Shown piece after piece: positions 53,992 through 62,824 of a DNA stretch of 64,000 bases (position 1 is its first letter; each line of letters begins with the position of its first letter). The DNA is from a virus: positions 1-64,000 of IMG/VR virus record IMGVR_UViG_3300011115_000949; one strand, given 5' to 3'. The notes beneath the pieces are model-generated. The model worked only from the letters and a program-made list of their open reading frames with translations. It was not told where the DNA came from and searched no databases. The position numbers were made by a program, and so were the translations under genes.

Positions 53992-55137
53992 TTATCCTAT
54001 ATAAATAGTCATTGGTGCTTGACCTAATTCACTTTGACGAGCTACAGTTTCAGCTTGTTTTCTTTCTAACATTTTTTGGTTTGATGTTTCATCTAAAAAT
54101 GTTCTTAATCTTTCAAGTAAAGCTGTTTTTTCAGCTGTAGCAGCAGATATTAAATCACTTTGGTTTAAAGTAACTTCAGCTCCTGGAATAGGTACTTGTG
54201 TGTATTTTCCACGAACGTATCCTAATATTTCTTTACATAATGATAAAGTGTATTCAAATATCCATTGACGACCAATAGAATTTATTCTTGAATAAACTGG
54301 GTTTTGGAAGCCGGCGTTTGATGGGTTTGTAACGACAGCAGCTGAACCTGTATTTACAATTGAGTCTAGTCTGTCTTGTAATTTTATATATTGAAAATAA
54401 ATATTAACTCCACTTTGATCTGGAATTGGAAATATTCTTAATTTATTGTTTATAAGTTCAAATGAGTATGCTGATTTTCTAATTGTATCATTAAATTCAA
54501 TTGCTTGAATTACCTGCATGTCATAATTTACAGGCATTAAAACAAAGTTAACAGATGGAGAATAGGCTCCAAAACCAAAACTGTCCATTAAGTTTTGAGC
54601 ACCTAAACCTGTACCAGCATATGGATCGTAAAAACGAGTTACTGCTGGGGGGCCGTAATGAAATATTCTTTTAACTTCAATTCCACCCGAAATGCTATTT
54701 GCTGTTGCCCATCCTGCTAAATCGTAATCTTGAATACTTGCTGTAGTGGCAAATGAACCACTATACCAAGTAACATTTCCACCCACACCTGCTTCAACTC
54801 CATATTGTTGAGACATTCTAACAATATTTGCTAAACTAGGAGTAATAAGAGCAGTATTAAGATTAGAAGATGTTGGAGTGTTTATAACGTTTATTAAATT
54901 ATCTCTTAATTGAAATGCATATAATTCATTTCCGTAAGTAGTAATTGCTTCTTCAAAAGCAGCATAAAAGTTGATATCTTGCAATTCAACTTCCATAATA
55001 GGATATCCTAAACGTCTAGCACAAAAAGTAGCAACTTTATCAGCATCTACTTGAAAGTCGTAATCGTTGTCATAAAATCCAAATGGAGTATTTCCAGGAA
55101 AAAATGAACTTGAACCAGGATATATAGGGATATTCAT
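53992..55137 (-). CDS. 13: Neck protein, gp13-like
   Basis: The 381-residue protein has DNDYDFQVDADKVATFCARR, GYPIMEVELQDINFYAAFEEA and ITTYGNELYAFQLRDN near the N-terminus, a pattern typical of gp13-like head-tail connector proteins. gp13 and gp14 close the head after DNA packaging and receive the tail. Its position before gp14 and gp15 fits. Confidence 0.65.
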   Translation of the reverse strand: MNIPIYPGSSSFFPGNTPFGFYDNDYDFQVDADKVATFCARRLGYPIMEVELQDINFYAAFEEAITTYGNELYAFQLRDNLINVINTPTSSNLNTALITPSLANIVRMSQQYGVEAGVGGNVTWYSGSFATTASIQDYDLAGWATANSISGGIEVKRIFHYGPPAVTRFYDPYAGTGLGAQNLMDSFGFGAYSPSVNFVLMPVNYDMQVIQAIEFNDTIRKSAYSFELINNKLRIFPIPDQSGVNIYFQYIKLQDRLDSIVNTGSAAVVTNPSNAGFQNPVYSRINSIGRQWIFEYTLSLCKEILGYVRGKYTQVPIPGAEVTLNQSDLISAATAEKTALLERLRTFLDETSNQKMLERKQAETVARQSELGQAPMTIYIG

Positions 55138-55150
55138 GTAATATTTTTAT

Positions 55151-55159
55151 TATAAATAT
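55151..55159 (-). promoter_or_regulatory. ATATTTATA motif upstream of the gp13-like gene
   Basis: The coding strand reads CATATTTATAATAAAAATAT, 13 bases before the ATG at 55137. Confidence 0.5.
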
Positions 55160-55160
55160 G

Positions 55161-58100
55161 TTAAGCTAGTAAACCTAACTGCCTTAGAGCCTTAACTACT
55201 TGAGCTATTGTATACCCGTCGTAAGTATCAGCATCGTTAAGAGCTACACCAGGGTTGCTAGTAAATGTTGAACTTGCACCAGCTGTTGTAGGTTGTGTAA
55301 CAGTTGTTGCTCCAAAAAATCCTATACTTTGATTATCTTTGCATTGAATCGTTTTAGCGGCTGATGAATTTTCAACTTGAAATGTTGTAGTTGCTGACGT
55401 AGATCCGGCTCCCATAACAATTAGTCTTGCAGCCGTAGAAGGGCCACCTACACCTACTTCTCCAGTATATGAAATAGTAAATCTTTCACGAGCTGCTGTA
55501 GTTTCATAGATACTAAGCTGACCATTATACATTTTGTATATTAACCAATTACTATTAACACCTGCACTAGTAGTACCAAGTGATATACCTGCATAAACAG
55601 GTTTTACAATAGCTATACCGTTTGTACCACCTAAATAACTGCTAGGAGAGGTAGTACCTATACCAACATCATTACTATTATTAACATATAGTAAATTTGA
55701 TCCAACTTGAAGTTGAGTAGCGTTTGAACTTGAAACTGTAAGTGAACCGGTAATTAAAACATTTTGATTAAGTGGGTTTACAAATGAAGCGGTTGAAGCA
55801 AATGAAGATGTAAGAGCAGTTGTTGCGTATGATGCTGTTCCTAAGAGTGAGCCTGTAAATGAACCAGTAAATGAACTACCTGTTATGCCTAAAGTAGTAT
55901 TTAACGAACCTGTTACTAAAACACTACCTGAAACGTTAAGTGAACCTGTAACAGTATGTACATCTGTAATAACGTTTCCTATTTTTACCCCTGTAGGTAA
56001 AACTTGAAATTCAATTGCACTACCAGTAAATACTGTAAACGAACCCGTAACTACAGAGCTACCTGATACTAAGAGTGAACCAGTTATTAAAGCACTACCT
56101 GTTATATCTAATTTAGCGTTTGGAGCTGATGATTTTCCAATAGCTAAACTAGAACTATTCATTATAATTCTTTGGTTTTGACCTAAATAAGCGTGAAATG
56201 CTTCATTGCCCGTAAGATTATCTTTCATTATAACTTCTCCACCACTAGGATCACCGTATCCTGAGTAGCCTACAAAGGTAAAATTATATCCACTATATGT
56301 TTTCCAACTTGTAGCAACTGAAGGGTTAAAAGTAAGAGAAGTATTTAAAGTATTAAAATTAATAGAATCATAGGCATCAATGTTTAATCCTGCTACCGCT
56401 CCTCCTGAATTTCCTGAGAATCTACCTATTCTGCCTCCATTGGTATGAAATAATTCCACTATACCTCCTACAGTAGAACTACCAGTAACTCTAAAATAAG
56501 TAGTGTTACCTACATTAGCCATTAAACTACCTGTACCTACATTAAATGTAGCATTTCCATTGTCTGCTATAGTTAAGATAGAGGTACCTGCACTATTTTC
56601 TACAAGCATAGTGTTTGTAGCAGATGTAGTACCTGAACCTTTAACTCTTAGTGAATTTGAAGCAGAGCCGGTTATTGTAACATTTTGGTTTAATGGGTTT
56701 ACAAATGAAGCGGTTGATGCGAATGAAGCTGTAAGAGCGGTTGTTGCATATGATGCTGTACCTGTTAAGGGACCAATGTGTGATCCTGAAAACGAGCTAG
56801 CAGTGATGTCTGATTTAAAATAAGCAGAACCACTAGCTGTAATTTTAGCTACTACTTCAGTACCTCCTGAGTTTTGCCATTCTGTAATGCTACCTGTGCC
56901 TGCTTGGCCTGAGGCTGCTCTAACCATTAAATTAACCCCAGTTGTATCTGGGTTTTTAATTAACATGGAGTAATTATTAGGGTATGCAGGTTGAGAACCT
57001 CCATACGGGTATGTATATATATTTACGTTAGATACAGTACCAGCAGCATTATATACCCCAAAGCATACATTATAATTTCCTCCATTTAAAAATAATGGTC
57101 CTCCATATGCTTGTATAATGTGAGAAGTACCACCAATAGCATTAAATTCTAATTTAGGAGAATAATAATCTGTTGGGGCCTTTAATATTATACCTGTACC
57201 TGCACCTGTAGCTTGATTTATAGTTAAAGAACCAGTGTTTACAGTTACATTACCATTATCTGCTACAGCAAATGTGTTTATATTACTACTATTTTCAAGA
57301 TAAAGAGTATTTGTAGCTGAAGTAGCTCCTGAGCCTTTGACCCTTAAAGAATTTGAAGCAGAGCCTGTAATTAAAACGTTTTGATTAAGCGGATTTACAT
57401 ACGATGCGGTTGATGCAAATGAAGAACTTACTGCATTTAAAACGTAAGATGCAGTATTTGCATTTGAGGCAGTTAATGCTTGAGTAGCATAGGATGCTGT
57501 ACCTAAAAATGAACCAGTTATACCTGCACTTACTTCTAATGACCCTGTAATAACTTGACTTCCTATAATATCTAAAGTAGCATTTAAAGAAGAAGATTTT
57601 GCTATACCAATTCTACCTGAACTAGAAATAAATAGTCTAGTAAGATTAGAGGCACCAGACTGAAGATAATGGTCTCCAGCTGATCGTAATAACATATATC
57701 CTCTACTGCTACCAAATTCTATCATATAGCCTGTATTAGCTATTTGCATAATATTTCCACTAGTTTGGTAACCTTGGAATGTTGTACTTGCTATTGTAAG
57801 AGTAGGATAATAATAGGTTGGTGGATATATAGGAAGATTTATTGAATTGTTTGGCCCATATACTATAAGCGAACCTGTGATTGTAGTATTACCATTTACA
57901 TGTAAAGTTGTACTTGGTGTTGTAGTATTTATACCTACTCTAGCATCATCTCTAACAACTAAAGAAGCAGTGTTTCCACTGTTTTCTATATAAAGAGTAT
58001 TTGTTGCTGACGTAGCTCCTGATCCTTTAACTCTTAATGAGTTTGAAGCTGATCCTGTTATTTCAACGTTTTGATTAAGTGGATTTACGTACGATGCAGT

Positions 58101-59849
58101 TGATGCAAATGAAGCACTTACTGCATTTAAAACGTAAGATGCTGTTTGAGCTGTAGCTACATAAGAAGCTGTTACAGCATAAGATGCAGTTGTAGCTGTT
58201 GCTGCATTTCCTGAAATAGAACCTGAGAAAAAGGATGAATTTTCCCATTTTAAGGCTGTTGAATCATATATTAAAGCCTGGCCATCAGTTGGTCCTGATA
58301 TGTTAACATCAGATAGACCGGATAAAGTTGTTGTTACAGTAGAACCTCCACCACCTGATCCTCCTACGCTTCTAAATAGACCTCCTGGGATTATTTTATA
58401 TGAGTTACTATCTGTAAAGGTAGCATTGTTTCTTAAAATCAAAGAGCCTAAGTAAAGTGCTTGAGCAGCTGTATTAGGAGCTTCAGTAAATGATTCTATA
58501 TTTATATTTGCTATAGCATCTAAATCAGTTGGATACTGATTATTACCATAGTAAACATAAATACCTTTTGTAACACTATTAGGAAACCAATACACCCTTT
58601 GAATTGACCATCCTCTAATAGCACCACTTCCTGTTACAGGAGTTAAAACACCATTATTTGAATATTGTGTTGGATCTATTGTTGGATACCCGGCACCCCC
58701 ATTAGTATCATATACCCAAGCTGCTGATCCGGATTGGCGGTATCTAAATATTTTAGATACTGTGGTTCCTGCATCTGTAATATAAGATGGATTATTTGGA
58801 TCAATTGTATAATTTCTACCATCCGACCAAGCAGTACCTGATGCTACTACTAAGCTACCAGTTGAAGAACCACTTGCAGATAAAGTAAATCCTGATAACT
58901 TTAATGGACCAAATGCTCTAATAAAATCAGAAGATCTTTGTTTCCAACCATAAGCAAGTGAAGCAAATGTTTGAGTACCATTGATTGTAGAACGGTTTTG
59001 ATGAACTACAACACCAATAGGAATTGTAGTATTAAACTGCCCATCATTATATGGAGTACCTTGAGTAAATATATTACTTGTATTATCAATTGCAACAAAT
59101 GTTTGATCATAAGATGCACTTAAAGGAGCAATACTGGCTGATAAATTAGGCCAGTTAAGATATTGTACTGTAGGATAAGGATTATCGTTAAACGATGCGT
59201 TTAAATTTACAATAACACCACTACCACTACTTACTTGATAAACAGTAGATGATTGAGTTGTAATTAAACCACCATTTAATAGCCCAGTATATAAATTACC
59301 TTCTATCCAACGAAGACGAGTTGTATTACTATATCCATTACCATTTTGAGAAAAGTATAAATCGTTTGTAGAACCACTTACATAAATGTAAGATGCTGAT
59401 ATTGTTGTATCTATGTTTGTAGTTACAGGATCAAATCTATGATAGCCAGATTGTCTTATATCTCCGTATATTTGAACTGAAGCAGTTGCAGCACCTGGGC
59501 TTGTAGATCCTGAAATTATAATACTGCCGGATAGCGTAGTATTTCCTAAAAGAGTATTGTTACCAACTTGTAAAGTAGAACCACTTACATTTAAGCTACC
59601 AGTTAATGTAGTAGAGCCTATTAATGTGTTTGAACCAGTAGTAAATAAACTGCCTGTTATTATTTGGTTGCCTACAAATGTATTTGAGCCAGTGGTTGCA
59701 AATACAGTACTGTCTTTACCATCTAATAAGTCTGCGTTTAAAGCATATGAAGCGGTTCCTAAAAGTGAACCTGTTACACCGGCGGTAACATTTAATGAGT
59801 TTAGACTGGCGTCAGAGCCAGATACTATGACTTTTTTCCAATTTGGCAT
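55161..59849 (-). CDS. Long repeat-rich tail fibre protein
   Basis: The protein has 1562 residues. It starts MPNWKKVIVSGSDASLNSL, nearly the same as the 440-residue protein at 60408 (MATWKKVIVSGSQ). It is full of T-G-S/S-G-S turns. Modules with SFASTASYVNPLNQNV, ITGSASNSLRVKGSG and TSATNT occur four times. The C-terminus ends TYDGYTIAQVVKALRQLG, a compact helical end often found at the tips of such fibres. It is likely to form trimeric beta-rich fibres and bind the host. The leader (106 bases) is the longest among the structural genes. Confidence 0.82.
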   Translation of the reverse strand: MPNWKKVIVSGSDASLNSLNVTAGVTGSLLGTASYALNADLLDGKDSTVFATTGSNTFVGNQIITGSLFTTGSNTLIGSTTLTGSLNVSGSTLQVGNNTLLGNTTLSGSIIISGSTSPGAATASVQIYGDIRQSGYHRFDPVTTNIDTTISASYIYVSGSTNDLYFSQNGNGYSNTTRLRWIEGNLYTGLLNGGLITTQSSTVYQVSSGSGVIVNLNASFNDNPYPTVQYLNWPNLSASIAPLSASYDQTFVAIDNTSNIFTQGTPYNDGQFNTTIPIGVVVHQNRSTINGTQTFASLAYGWKQRSSDFIRAFGPLKLSGFTLSASGSSTGSLVVASGTAWSDGRNYTIDPNNPSYITDAGTTVSKIFRYRQSGSAAWVYDTNGGAGYPTIDPTQYSNNGVLTPVTGSGAIRGWSIQRVYWFPNSVTKGIYVYYGNNQYPTDLDAIANINIESFTEAPNTAAQALYLGSLILRNNATFTDSNSYKIIPGGLFRSVGGSGGGGSTVTTTLSGLSDVNISGPTDGQALIYDSTALKWENSSFFSGSISGNAATATTASYAVTASYVATAQTASYVLNAVSASFASTASYVNPLNQNVEITGSASNSLRVKGSGATSATNTLYIENSGNTASLVVRDDARVGINTTTPSTTLHVNGNTTITGSLIVYGPNNSINLPIYPPTYYYPTLTIASTTFQGYQTSGNIMQIANTGYMIEFGSSRGYMLLRSAGDHYLQSGASNLTRLFISSSGRIGIAKSSSLNATLDIIGSQVITGSLEVSAGITGSFLGTASYATQALTASNANTASYVLNAVSSSFASTASYVNPLNQNVLITGSASNSLRVKGSGATSATNTLYLENSSNINTFAVADNGNVTVNTGSLTINQATGAGTGIILKAPTDYYSPKLEFNAIGGTSHIIQAYGGPLFLNGGNYNVCFGVYNAAGTVSNVNIYTYPYGGSQPAYPNNYSMLIKNPDTTGVNLMVRAASGQAGTGSITEWQNSGGTEVVAKITASGSAYFKSDITASSFSGSHIGPLTGTASYATTALTASFASTASFVNPLNQNVTITGSASNSLRVKGSGTTSATNTMLVENSAGTSILTIADNGNATFNVGTGSLMANVGNTTYFRVTGSSTVGGIVELFHTNGGRIGRFSGNSGGAVAGLNIDAYDSINFNTLNTSLTFNPSVATSWKTYSGYNFTFVGYSGYGDPSGGEVIMKDNLTGNEAFHAYLGQNQRIIMNSSSLAIGKSSAPNAKLDITGSALITGSLLVSGSSVVTGSFTVFTGSAIEFQVLPTGVKIGNVITDVHTVTGSLNVSGSVLVTGSLNTTLGITGSSFTGSFTGSLLGTASYATTALTSSFASTASFVNPLNQNVLITGSLTVSSSNATQLQVGSNLLYVNNSNDVGIGTTSPSSYLGGTNGIAIVKPVYAGISLGTTSAGVNSNWLIYKMYNGQLSIYETTAARERFTISYTGEVGVGGPSTAARLIVMGAGSTSATTTFQVENSSAAKTIQCKDNQSIGFFGATTVTQPTTAGASSTFTSNPGVALNDADTYDGYTIAQVVKALRQLGLLA
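55741..55860 (-). repeat. Fibre module, copy 1
   Basis: Encodes the SFASTASFVNPLNQNVLITGS-type segment. Near-identical bases occur at about 56600-56760, 57290-57450 and 57980-58150, in the same orientation and frame. Edges are approximate. Confidence 0.6.
56600..56760 (-). repeat. Fibre module, copy 2
   Basis: Encodes ASFVNPLNQNVTITGSAS and the flanking SLRVKGSG and T-S-A-T-N-T run. Compare copies 1, 3 and 4. Edges are approximate. Confidence 0.6.
57290..57450 (-). repeat. Fibre module, copy 3
   Basis: Encodes SFASTASYVNPLNQNVLITG and SNSLRVKGSGATSATNTLYL. Best match is copy 4 at 57980-58150. Edges are approximate. Confidence 0.65.
57980..58150 (-). repeat. Fibre module, copy 4
   Basis: Encodes SFASTASYVNPLNQNVEITG and SNSLRVKGSGATSATNTLYI. 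Best match is copy 3. Edges are approximate. Confidence 0.65.
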
Positions 59850-59933
59850 CGTACATTTAGTTTATATTGTGGTTAGATACATACACTATGCCGTGTATAT
59901 GCCTACTTCCTTTGCAGGCCAACAATATTCTAT

Positions 59934-59942
59934 AATAAATAT
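59934..59942 (-). promoter_or_regulatory. ATATTTATT variant in the fibre gene leader
   Basis: The coding strand reads TATATTTATTATAGAATATT about 84 bases before the fibre ATG. The rest of the leader can form a hairpin (59884-59905) around ATATACAC and GTGTATGT. One-base variant of the recurring motif. Confidence 0.4.
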
Positions 59943-59955
59943 AGTAAAATAACTG

Positions 59956-60183
59956 TTATTTTTTAGCTTTTTTATCTTCTCTAGCTAATGTTTCTTGTAA
60001 TTCTTGTTGCTTTTTAGTTTCTTCTTGTTTAAGCATTTCTTGAATTTGTGCAAATTCCTGTTCTAATTTAACTTGTAAATTTGCTACAAATTTAGCATCT
60101 TTACCACTAATAGTAATAGTATCTAGTGATTGACGAAGACATTGAATTTCTCCAGGAGTTAAATCTATTGAAAAAATATTCAT
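59956..60183 (-). CDS. Small helical protein, paralogue of the next gene upstream
   Basis: The 75-residue protein contains LTPGEIQCLRQSLDTI and LQVKLEQEF with a lysine/glutamate-rich tail. It aligns with the 72-residue protein at 60190 (LTLEEIQLILQLI...LKLQNQY), suggesting tandem duplication. Both lie between the two fibre genes. Function unknown; a fibre chaperone is one guess. Confidence 0.6.
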   Translation of the reverse strand: MNIFSIDLTPGEIQCLRQSLDTITISGKDAKFVANLQVKLEQEFAQIQEMLKQEETKKQQELQETLAREDKKAKK

Positions 60184-60189
60184 AAACTT

Positions 60190-60408
60190 TTATTTTTTTA
60201 TTTGTTGTAACGTTTTATATTGGTTTTGTAATTTTAATGCTGTGTTATATATAATTTCTACGTGTTCGCCTTTAAAAGTGCTACTACGTATTAATTGTAA
60301 TATAAGTTGAATTTCTTCAAGTGTCAAGCTATTTTGATCACTTGACCCTACCTTTTCAGGTGTTTTATAATTTCCAGCATTAAGAGCCATAACTAATTTT
60401 TTAAACAT
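60190..60408 (-). CDS. Small helical protein, paralogue of the gene at 59956
   Basis: The 72-residue protein has LTLEEIQLILQLIRSSTFKG and ALKLQNQYKTL. It overlaps the upstream fibre gene by 1 base and aligns end to end with the 75-residue neighbour. Function unknown. Confidence 0.6.
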   Translation of the reverse strand: MFKKLVMALNAGNYKTPEKVGSSDQNSLTLEEIQLILQLIRSSTFKGEHVEIIYNTALKLQNQYKTLQQIKK

Positions 60409-61730
60409 TACGAGTAGATGAATATATCTCCCGTACTACTATTTACATATATATTACCGTATCCGTTTGATGTACCACCCCAAGTTGGGTTTGTTGCAGG
60501 AGCACCAGCAGCCGTTTTAGCTGTTACTACAAATTCGTCTGCTGTTAAAGCTGTTACTGTACCTACAGCATCGTATGCTACTGCAAAACGACCATATGTT
60601 CCAGTTGAACCAGCTGAACCAGCTTCTAAATAAAATGCTGAACCTGAACCTGCTGTATTATATTGGGTAATCCAACCTGAGTCTGCTAATGCAGACGAAC
60701 CACTATTAATTAAGATAAACTTATCTCTAATAGTTAAGTTATCTACGTTTGTAAATGAAGCTGTACCTGCTACTGTTAAGTCACCAGTTACAGTTGCATT
60801 ACCAGTTACTGCTAATGTAGTACCGTCAAATGTTAAATTACTTTCACCGTTTATAGTTCCAGCACCTGTTGCAGTTAATATTCTATTATCTGTATTATTG
60901 GTAATAGCGTTTGTAATGTTATTTACGTTAGCAGCGTAAGATGAACTTACAGCTACTGAAGAACTTAAAGCATATGATGCTGTTGTAGCAAATGAAGAGC
61001 TTATAGAATTTAAAACATAAGATGCAGTTGAAGCAAAAGATGCACTTACACCTTGTAAAACATAAGATGCAGTTGAAGCAAATGAACTACTTAAAGCGTA
61101 AGATGCACTTACTGCAACAGACGAACTTAAAGCGTAAGATGAACTGTTAGCATTATTAGCATATGAAGCAGTTGCAGGTACATTAGCTGCGTATGAAGCT
61201 GTAGTAGCAAATGATGAACTAAGTGAATATGATGAACTTACAGCAACAGATGAACTTAAAGCGTAAGAAGCACTATTTGCTTGGGAAGCATAAGAAGCAG
61301 TACCAGTTAAAGTACCAACATGAGAACCAGTAAATGAAGCAGTAATTGAAGTAGCAGTAATAGAGGTAATACCTGTAATAGTAGAAGCTAAAGTTAAACT
61401 ATCACTTGACTCTACTGCTAAATTAGTACCAGCTAAATCTGTTAATAAGTCACCATATGTAATGTATTGGTTACTACTTTGGCTAACAAAGAATTTATCT
61501 GTACTAGTAATGTTGCTTACTTGGGAAGTAGGGAATATTGCAGTTGCAGTAACACCAGTTAAATTACTACCGTCACCTTTAAATGAACCAGTAAATGAAC
61601 CAGTTAAAAACGTTCCCGCTTGTGTTGTTGTTATTGATTGATTAGTACCTACTAATACGCCTAAACTAGAAGTTACTGCTGCTAATTCAGCTTGCGATCC
61701 CGATACTATGACTTTTTTCCAAGTTGCCAT
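60408..61730 (-). CDS. Second, shorter repeat-rich fibre protein
   Basis: The protein has 440 residues. It starts MATWKKVIVSGSQAELAAV, shared with the long fibre. Residues about 135-270 form a run of SYALSSS, SVAVSSSY and SFA(S/T)TASY repeats. The C-terminal 130 residues are a different, beta-rich domain ending in YGNIYVNSSTGDIFIYS. The repeats are probably a beta-rich shaft. It may be a fibre, or a base that carries the long fibre. Confidence 0.75.
   Translation of the reverse strand: MATWKKVIVSGSQAELAAVTSSLGVLVGTNQSITTTQAGTFLTGSFTGSFKGDGSNLTGVTATAIFPTSQVSNITSTDKFFVSQSSNQYITYGDLLTDLAGTNLAVESSDSLTLASTITGITSITATSITASFTGSHVGTLTGTASYASQANSASYALSSSVAVSSSYSLSSSFATTASYAANVPATASYANNANSSSYALSSSVAVSASYALSSSFASTASYVLQGVSASFASTASYVLNSISSSFATTASYALSSSVAVSSSYAANVNNITNAITNNTDNRILTATGAGTINGESNLTFDGTTLAVTGNATVTGDLTVAGTASFTNVDNLTIRDKFILINSGSSALADSGWITQYNTAGSGSAFYLEAGSAGSTGTYGRFAVAYDAVGTVTALTADEFVVTAKTAAGAPATNPTWGGTSNGYGNIYVNSSTGDIFIYS
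61021..61100 (-). repeat. 45-bp tandem repeat in the short fibre gene
   Basis: GATGCAGTTGAAGCAAA starts at 61021 and again at 61066, spacing 45 bases (15 residues). The units encode SFASTASYVLxxV/I. Further decayed units lie on both sides (about 60930-61300). Confidence 0.6.
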
Positions 61731-61754
61731 TATGTTCTAAATTGAATTGTTGTT

Positions 61755-61763
61755 TATAAATAT
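61755..61763 (-). promoter_or_regulatory. ATATTTATA motif upstream of the short fibre
   Basis: The coding strand reads CATATTTATAAACAACAATT, 24 bases before the ATG at 61730. Confidence 0.5.
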
Positions 61764-61771
61764 GTTAAGTT

Positions 61772-62365
61772 TTAATCTAGTCCTACAAAAAATGATGATG
61801 ATGTAAAGTAAATCCCACCATTTGGTGCAGAACCTGTTAGTAATGCTGACTGAGTTGCTACTACTATTATACCACTTTGGCTAACAGTAAATATAGGTAT
61901 ATTATTGTTTTTAATTAAAAATATGTCGTCAACTACAGTTACACTTCCTGACAACACTGTGGGTCCTACATTTATAAATGTGTTAGAGCCACTAACTACA
62001 AAACTACCTGTTATGTATAAATTTGCATTTGAATTCCAACTTCCACTACCTAAAAATGTAAACGGAGCTGATAAGCCACTTGCGCCTACAGGACCAGTTA
62101 AAACTTCTATAACTGTAGTAGACGGTTGAGTAACGAAAACCTCGTTTATAGCAGGATCTGCTGTTAAAACGTTTATTACATTTGGATTATTACCTAATGT
62201 TAATACGGAAACATCCTGAGTTATGTTTGTACTATTTGCAGTTTCTGTAGTTGAGGTAACCTGACTTTTGTCAGTGTTTTGAATTATAGTAATAGAGGTA
62301 CTACTCGGTTCAATAACCGTTACAATGTTTTCTTCAGTGGTTATGTTAACTGAGTTTTGGGCCAT
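61772..62365 (-). CDS. Fibre-associated structural protein
   Basis: The 197-residue protein is threonine/serine/valine-rich, with a collagen-like step (GPVGASGLSAP) near residue 95 and the same T-G-S/S-G-S style as the fibres (ITGSFVVSGSNTFINVG). No enzyme motif is present. It lies in the fibre cluster and probably joins the fibre or base. Confidence 0.6.
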   Translation of the reverse strand: MAQNSVNITTEENIVTVIEPSSTSITIIQNTDKSQVTSTTETANSTNITQDVSVLTLGNNPNVINVLTADPAINEVFVTQPSTTVIEVLTGPVGASGLSAPFTFLGSGSWNSNANLYITGSFVVSGSNTFINVGPTVLSGSVTVVDDIFLIKNNNIPIFTVSQSGIIVVATQSALLTGSAPNGGIYFTSSSFFVGLD

Positions 62366-62380
62366 TTATAGTGAACCCAA

Positions 62381-62797
62381 TTATTGAGGGTTTACTCCTG
62401 TTACTTGTTTACTTAATTTTACTTGACCTTCTAGTAATCTAATTCTATCTGCTCCTGATGTTAATTCTAAATCATAATAAGCAGTATCTGTAAATGTTAA
62501 CGCGTCTGTTGATGCCCAACCTATATAAACACCTATACTACCTGAAACTAAAGAGGTAGTTAAATTACTTCCGGACATGCTTAAAAAAGCACTACCACTA
62601 GTTTTAGTATAAGTGTCTCCTATACTTGAAGTTAAAGTTAAATATGTTGTTCCACTTCCGCTATATGTTGAGCGAATTTGCATAGCTCCTTCGTAACCAC
62701 TTAAATCGATTGGAACTCCTGCTGCTGTTTTGTATTGGAGTTCGAAACTTAGTGTAGAGCCTTGTTCAATAGTGAATGAGTATTTTCCAGCTGCCAT
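62381..62797 (-). CDS. Small beta-rich structural protein
   Basis: The 138-residue protein has FTIEQGSTLSFELQYKTAAG, DLSGYEGAMQIRS and a final YDLELTSGADRIRLLEGQVK. This is the pattern of beta-sandwich tail/fibre base proteins (BppU N-terminal-like). Function as a fibre attachment or base protein is inferred. Confidence 0.6.
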   Translation of the reverse strand: MAAGKYSFTIEQGSTLSFELQYKTAAGVPIDLSGYEGAMQIRSTYSGSGTTYLTLTSSIGDTYTKTSGSAFLSMSGSNLTTSLVSGSIGVYIGWASTDALTFTDTAYYDLELTSGADRIRLLEGQVKLSKQVTGVNPQ

Positions 62798-62809
62798 TTA
62801 TATTTTTAT

Positions 62810-62818
62810 TATAAATAT
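62810..62818 (-). promoter_or_regulatory. ATATTTATA motif upstream of the small beta-rich gene
   Basis: The coding strand reads CATATTTATAATAAAAATAT, 12 bases before the ATG at 62797; nearly identical to the copy at 55151. Confidence 0.5.
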
Positions 62819-62824
62819 GAAGAG

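Noticed and set aside
59557-59952. 131-codon open frame on the plus strand
   Set aside because: It runs antisense through the repeat-rich fibre gene; its V/P/F-rich composition mirrors the TGS repeats. No start context or neighbour supports it.
55161-61730. CRISPR-like array or diversity-generating retroelement in the fibre region
   Set aside because: Repeats are in-frame coding modules of variable length without regular spacers. No reverse transcriptase or template repeat was seen.
44728-62818. T4-type late promoters directing plus-strand (antisense) transcription
   Set aside because: The TATAAATA orientation fits, but no genes lie on the plus strand and the copies sit consistently before minus-strand starts. 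A sense-strand role is more economical, though not proven.
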